Shown in pieces: positions 6,049 to 7,553 of a DNA stretch of 7,553 nt. Below the pieces are notes generated by a model. It was given only the letters and a program-made list of their open reading frames with translations. It made no database searches and had not been told where the DNA came from. The stretch is from the NCBI GenBank assembly GCA_030598645.1, contig JAUVPN010000126.1, positions 1-7,553 on the forward strand, given 5' to 3'. Position numbers and translations under genes: made by a program. Source of the DNA: Hyphomicrobium sp. (GTDB taxonomy: Bacteria; Pseudomonadota; Alphaproteobacteria; Rhizobiales; Hyphomicrobiaceae). Numbering within the stretch: the stretch's first letter is position 1; each line of letters begins with the position of its first letter.

Positions 6049-6543
6049 ATGATTGTACGGCTCTCCAAAGCACTGCTGGTCCTAATGATTGGTCTCTTCG
6101 CACTGTTGGCCGGCATCAATAACATCATAGACTACAATACCAACTTCACCTTCGTGCAGCATGTGATGTCGATGGACACGACATTTCCGGACAGCGCGCT
6201 CAAGTGGCACGCTGTCACCAATCCCGTCCTACACCATGCAGGTTTTGGGCTCATAATTGCGTTAGAACTTGTCACGGGCATCACGTGCTCTTGGGGGGGG
6301 CTGCGCTTGTGGGGCTCGCGGCTTGCACCGGCTGCAGATTTCAATGAATCTAAACAAGGGGCGACCCTCGGTCTAGTTTGCGGATTCTCATTGTGGTTCC
6401 TAGGGTTCATGGTCATCGGCGGCGAGTGGTTCCAGATGTGGCAGTCAGAATCATGGAACGGCCAGCAGAGCGCATTCCGCTTAACCGCGTGCATTGGGAT
6501 TGTCTTGATCTTCCTCAACCAAAAGGACGACGAGCTTGCCTGA
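6049..6543 (+). CDS. DUF2165 family small integral membrane protein
   Basis: This is a 164-residue inner-membrane protein with four hydrophobic segments (about 5-25, 62-85, 104-125 and 144-157). Segments INNIIDYNTNFTFVQHVMSM and SMDTTFPDSALKWHAVT after the first helix, and GEWFQMWQSESWNGQQSAFR near the end, are typical of DUF2165, a family without a known biochemical role. The length is normal for the family. The ATG at 6049 has a GGGGCG stretch upstream and a good promoter 33 bases before it. A run of eight G (6293-6300) lies inside the gene and reads as W-G-G; family similarity on both sides shows the frame is correct as written. Its end overlaps the start of the next gene by 8 bases. A longer antisense frame exists but resembles nothing. 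Confidence 0.88.
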   Translation: MIVRLSKALLVLMIGLFALLAGINNIIDYNTNFTFVQHVMSMDTTFPDSALKWHAVTNPVLHHAGFGLIIALELVTGITCSWGGLRLWGSRLAPAADFNESKQGATLGLVCGFSLWFLGFMVIGGEWFQMWQSESWNGQQSAFRLTACIGIVLIFLNQKDDELA

Positions 6544-6853
6544 ACAAGCTTTGAGTGGAACTTCTGCAGCATGCGTCCCCGGCAGCGTCGTGGCAGTGGG
6601 CCATGCGGGCAGCGTGCTCTTGATAGAAGTGGCAACAGGGCACGTGATCTGGGAACGCGTACTGGCCGACATTCCGGGCGCTTCGGTGTGCGATGGCCAG
6701 CCCATCGATGTGCACCTTACCGCGTCCCGTGTGATTGCAGGCGCGATGGGTCATGTTTTTGCCTTGGGGCTGGAGGACGGATCTGTGTTTTGGCACGTTG
6801 ACCTTCGCCGCCGCGGCGACGGCGCGACGCGCATCGCTACTGAGCGGAACTAA
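6536..6853 (+). CDS. Small PQQ/beta-propeller-repeat-like protein, 105 residues
   Basis: A TTG start at 6536 is supported by AAGGA (6523-6527) 8 bases upstream and by overlap with the DUF2165 stop, a coupled arrangement. No ATG occurs in frame until residue 71. The protein has no signal peptide. It contains two similar units: VAVGHAGSVLLIEVATGHVI (19-38, ending in WERVL) and VIAGAMGHVFALGLEDGSVF (66-85, ending in WHVDL). Both follow the PQQ/WD-propeller pattern of strand, glycine turn, strand, xTG or DG, then V-x-W. Two units are too few for a closed propeller. Short bacterial proteins of this type exist, so it need not be a fragment. A decayed larger propeller gene is the alternative, but the frame is intact and flanked closely by genes on both sides. 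Function unknown. Confidence 0.7.
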   Translation: MPEQALSGTSAACVPGSVVAVGHAGSVLLIEVATGHVIWERVLADIPGASVCDGQPIDVHLTASRVIAGAMGHVFALGLEDGSVFWHVDLRRRGDGATRIATERN

Positions 6854-6856
6854 ACA

Positions 6857-7553
6857 ATGCGTCTCCTAATCGCAGGGTGGCAAGGTCAAGTTGCACGGGC
6901 ATTGGTGGAGGCAGCGCCCGCATGCCCTGACGTAAAGGCGTGCGCGGTCGGCCGCGCGGCGCTGGACATCTGCTCGGCACGCTCCATCGAACGGGCACTC
7001 TCGGACATCAATCCCACTCTGGTGATCAATTCAGCTGCTTACACTGCCGTTGACCAGGCGGAAACGGAGGTGGAACGCGCATATGCGCTCAACCGCGACG
7101 GGGCTCGCCTGTTAGCGCAGGCATCAGCACGGCGAGGCATCCCTATCATTCACATATCGACTGACTACGTCTACGACGGGAACAAGCACGATGCTTACAT
7201 CGAAGACGATCCGACGGAACCGGTAACGGTCTATGGGCAGTCCAAGCTTGAGGGTGAAAATGCTGTTAGAGAGGCTAACCCGAAGCACGTTATTTTGCGC
7301 ACGGCTTGGGTTTTCAGTCCTTCAGGGCGCAACTTCGTAAAGACTATGTTGAGTAGCGCGGCAGAACGCGAACGCGTTAGCGTCGTTAACGACCAGCACG
7401 GTAATCCGACATATGCACCACATCTTGTCGAAGCAATACTGAACCTTGCGCGCAAGCTCGGCGTAGCAACAGACAGTGCAGCACCTTGGGGCGTCTATCA
7501 TGCCGCTGGTGCGGGCACGACGACATGGTACAAGATGGCGGTTGAAGTGTTTC
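6857..7553 (+). CDS. rfbD: dTDP-4-dehydrorhamnose reductase RmlD/RfbD, 5' part (runs off window)
   Basis: The first 232 codons of an extended short-chain dehydrogenase are present; full-length relatives have about 290-300 residues. RmlD reduces dTDP-4-keto-L-rhamnose to dTDP-L-rhamnose with NAD(P)H, the last step of dTDP-rhamnose synthesis for cell-surface polysaccharide. Visible motifs are the nucleotide-binding GWQGQVA (7-13), INSAAYTAVDQAE (57-69), STDYVYDG (101-108), the catalytic YGQSK (126-130, Tyr and Lys of YxxxK), NDQHGNPTYA (178-187) and GVYHAAGAG (212-220). The start ATG at 6857 lies 3 bases after the stop of the preceding gene, with GCGGA (6844-6848) 8 bases upstream. It is therefore likely co-transcribed with the PQQ-like and DUF2165 genes. 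The usual partners rmlA, rmlB and rmlC are not on the left side and may lie to the right. Confidence 0.94.
   Translation, partial: MRLLIAGWQGQVARALVEAAPACPDVKACAVGRAALDICSARSIERALSDINPTLVINSAAYTAVDQAETEVERAYALNRDGARLLAQASARRGIPIIHISTDYVYDGNKHDAYIEDDPTEPVTVYGQSKLEGENAVREANPKHVILRTAWVFSPSGRNFVKTMLSSAAERERVSVVNDQHGNPTYAPHLVEAILNLARKLGVATDSAAPWGVYHAAGAGTTTWYKMAVEVF

Noticed and set aside
6132..6635. A - strand frame of 167 codons, slightly longer than the sense gene
   Set aside because: It is antisense to DUF2165, whose family motifs, promoter and ribosome site are convincing; the antisense peptide shows no recognisable domain.
6857..6877. A possibly degraded nucleotide-binding motif in RmlD (Ala in place of the last Gly of GxxGQ(L/V)G)
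   Set aside because: GxxGQVA is, to my knowledge, the normal form in alphaproteobacterial RmlD, and all catalytic motifs downstream are intact.
1..7553. CRISPR arrays, toxin-antitoxin pairs, retrons or defence genes
   Set aside because: I saw no regularly spaced repeats, no reverse transcriptase, no nuclease or methylase motifs, and no small overlapping toxin-antitoxin-like pair on either strand.

Overview
The window looks like chromosomal DNA of an alphaproteobacterium, most likely Hyphomicrobiales (rhizobia and relatives). This rests on a tadA-tadB-tadC-tadD order with rhizobial-type sequences, the character of two small secreted proteins, an RmlD with the GxxGQVA nucleotide-binding motif, and moderately high GC. 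The assignment is inference; no rRNA or other decisive marker is present.

Region 1 (1-3064, + strand) is the 3' half of a Tad (tight adherence, type IVc/Flp pilus) operon. It holds the C-terminal part of the TadA/CpaF ATPase, the inner-membrane platform proteins TadB and TadC, and the TPR lipoprotein TadD. The genes overlap or are separated by 16-34 bases and are probably co-transcribed.

Region 2 (3065-3873) is a scar zone with no intact protein gene. It contains a decayed + strand gene for a membrane-anchored excalibur (calcium-binding) domain protein with two in-frame stops and a frameshift. It also contains the first ~65 residues of a P4-type tyrosine integrase on the - strand, and a complete tRNA-Ser(GGA) on the - strand whose 3' end faces the integrase. 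An integrase beside a tRNA 3' end is the usual left edge of an integrative element, so this is probably what remains of a deleted genomic island. A 97-base segment bounded by 9-base perfect inverted repeats lies where the integrase similarity ends.

Region 3 (3874-5936) has a 350-base intergenic stretch with the tRNA promoter. Two unrelated small exported proteins of unknown function follow on the + strand, then a convergent YcbL/GloC-like metallo-beta-lactamase-fold hydrolase on the - strand.

Region 4 (6049-7553, + strand) is a short compact cluster behind a good sigma70-type promoter: a DUF2165 membrane protein, an overlapping two-repeat PQQ-propeller-like protein with a TTG start, and the 5' part of rfbD/rmlD (dTDP-4-dehydrorhamnose reductase), which runs off the window.

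No clearly new multi-gene system is visible. The points most worth following are the island scar at tRNA-Ser, the excalibur pseudogene whose conserved Cys codon is now TGA, the tiny two-blade PQQ-like protein, and a hairpin that may cover a ribosome binding site.
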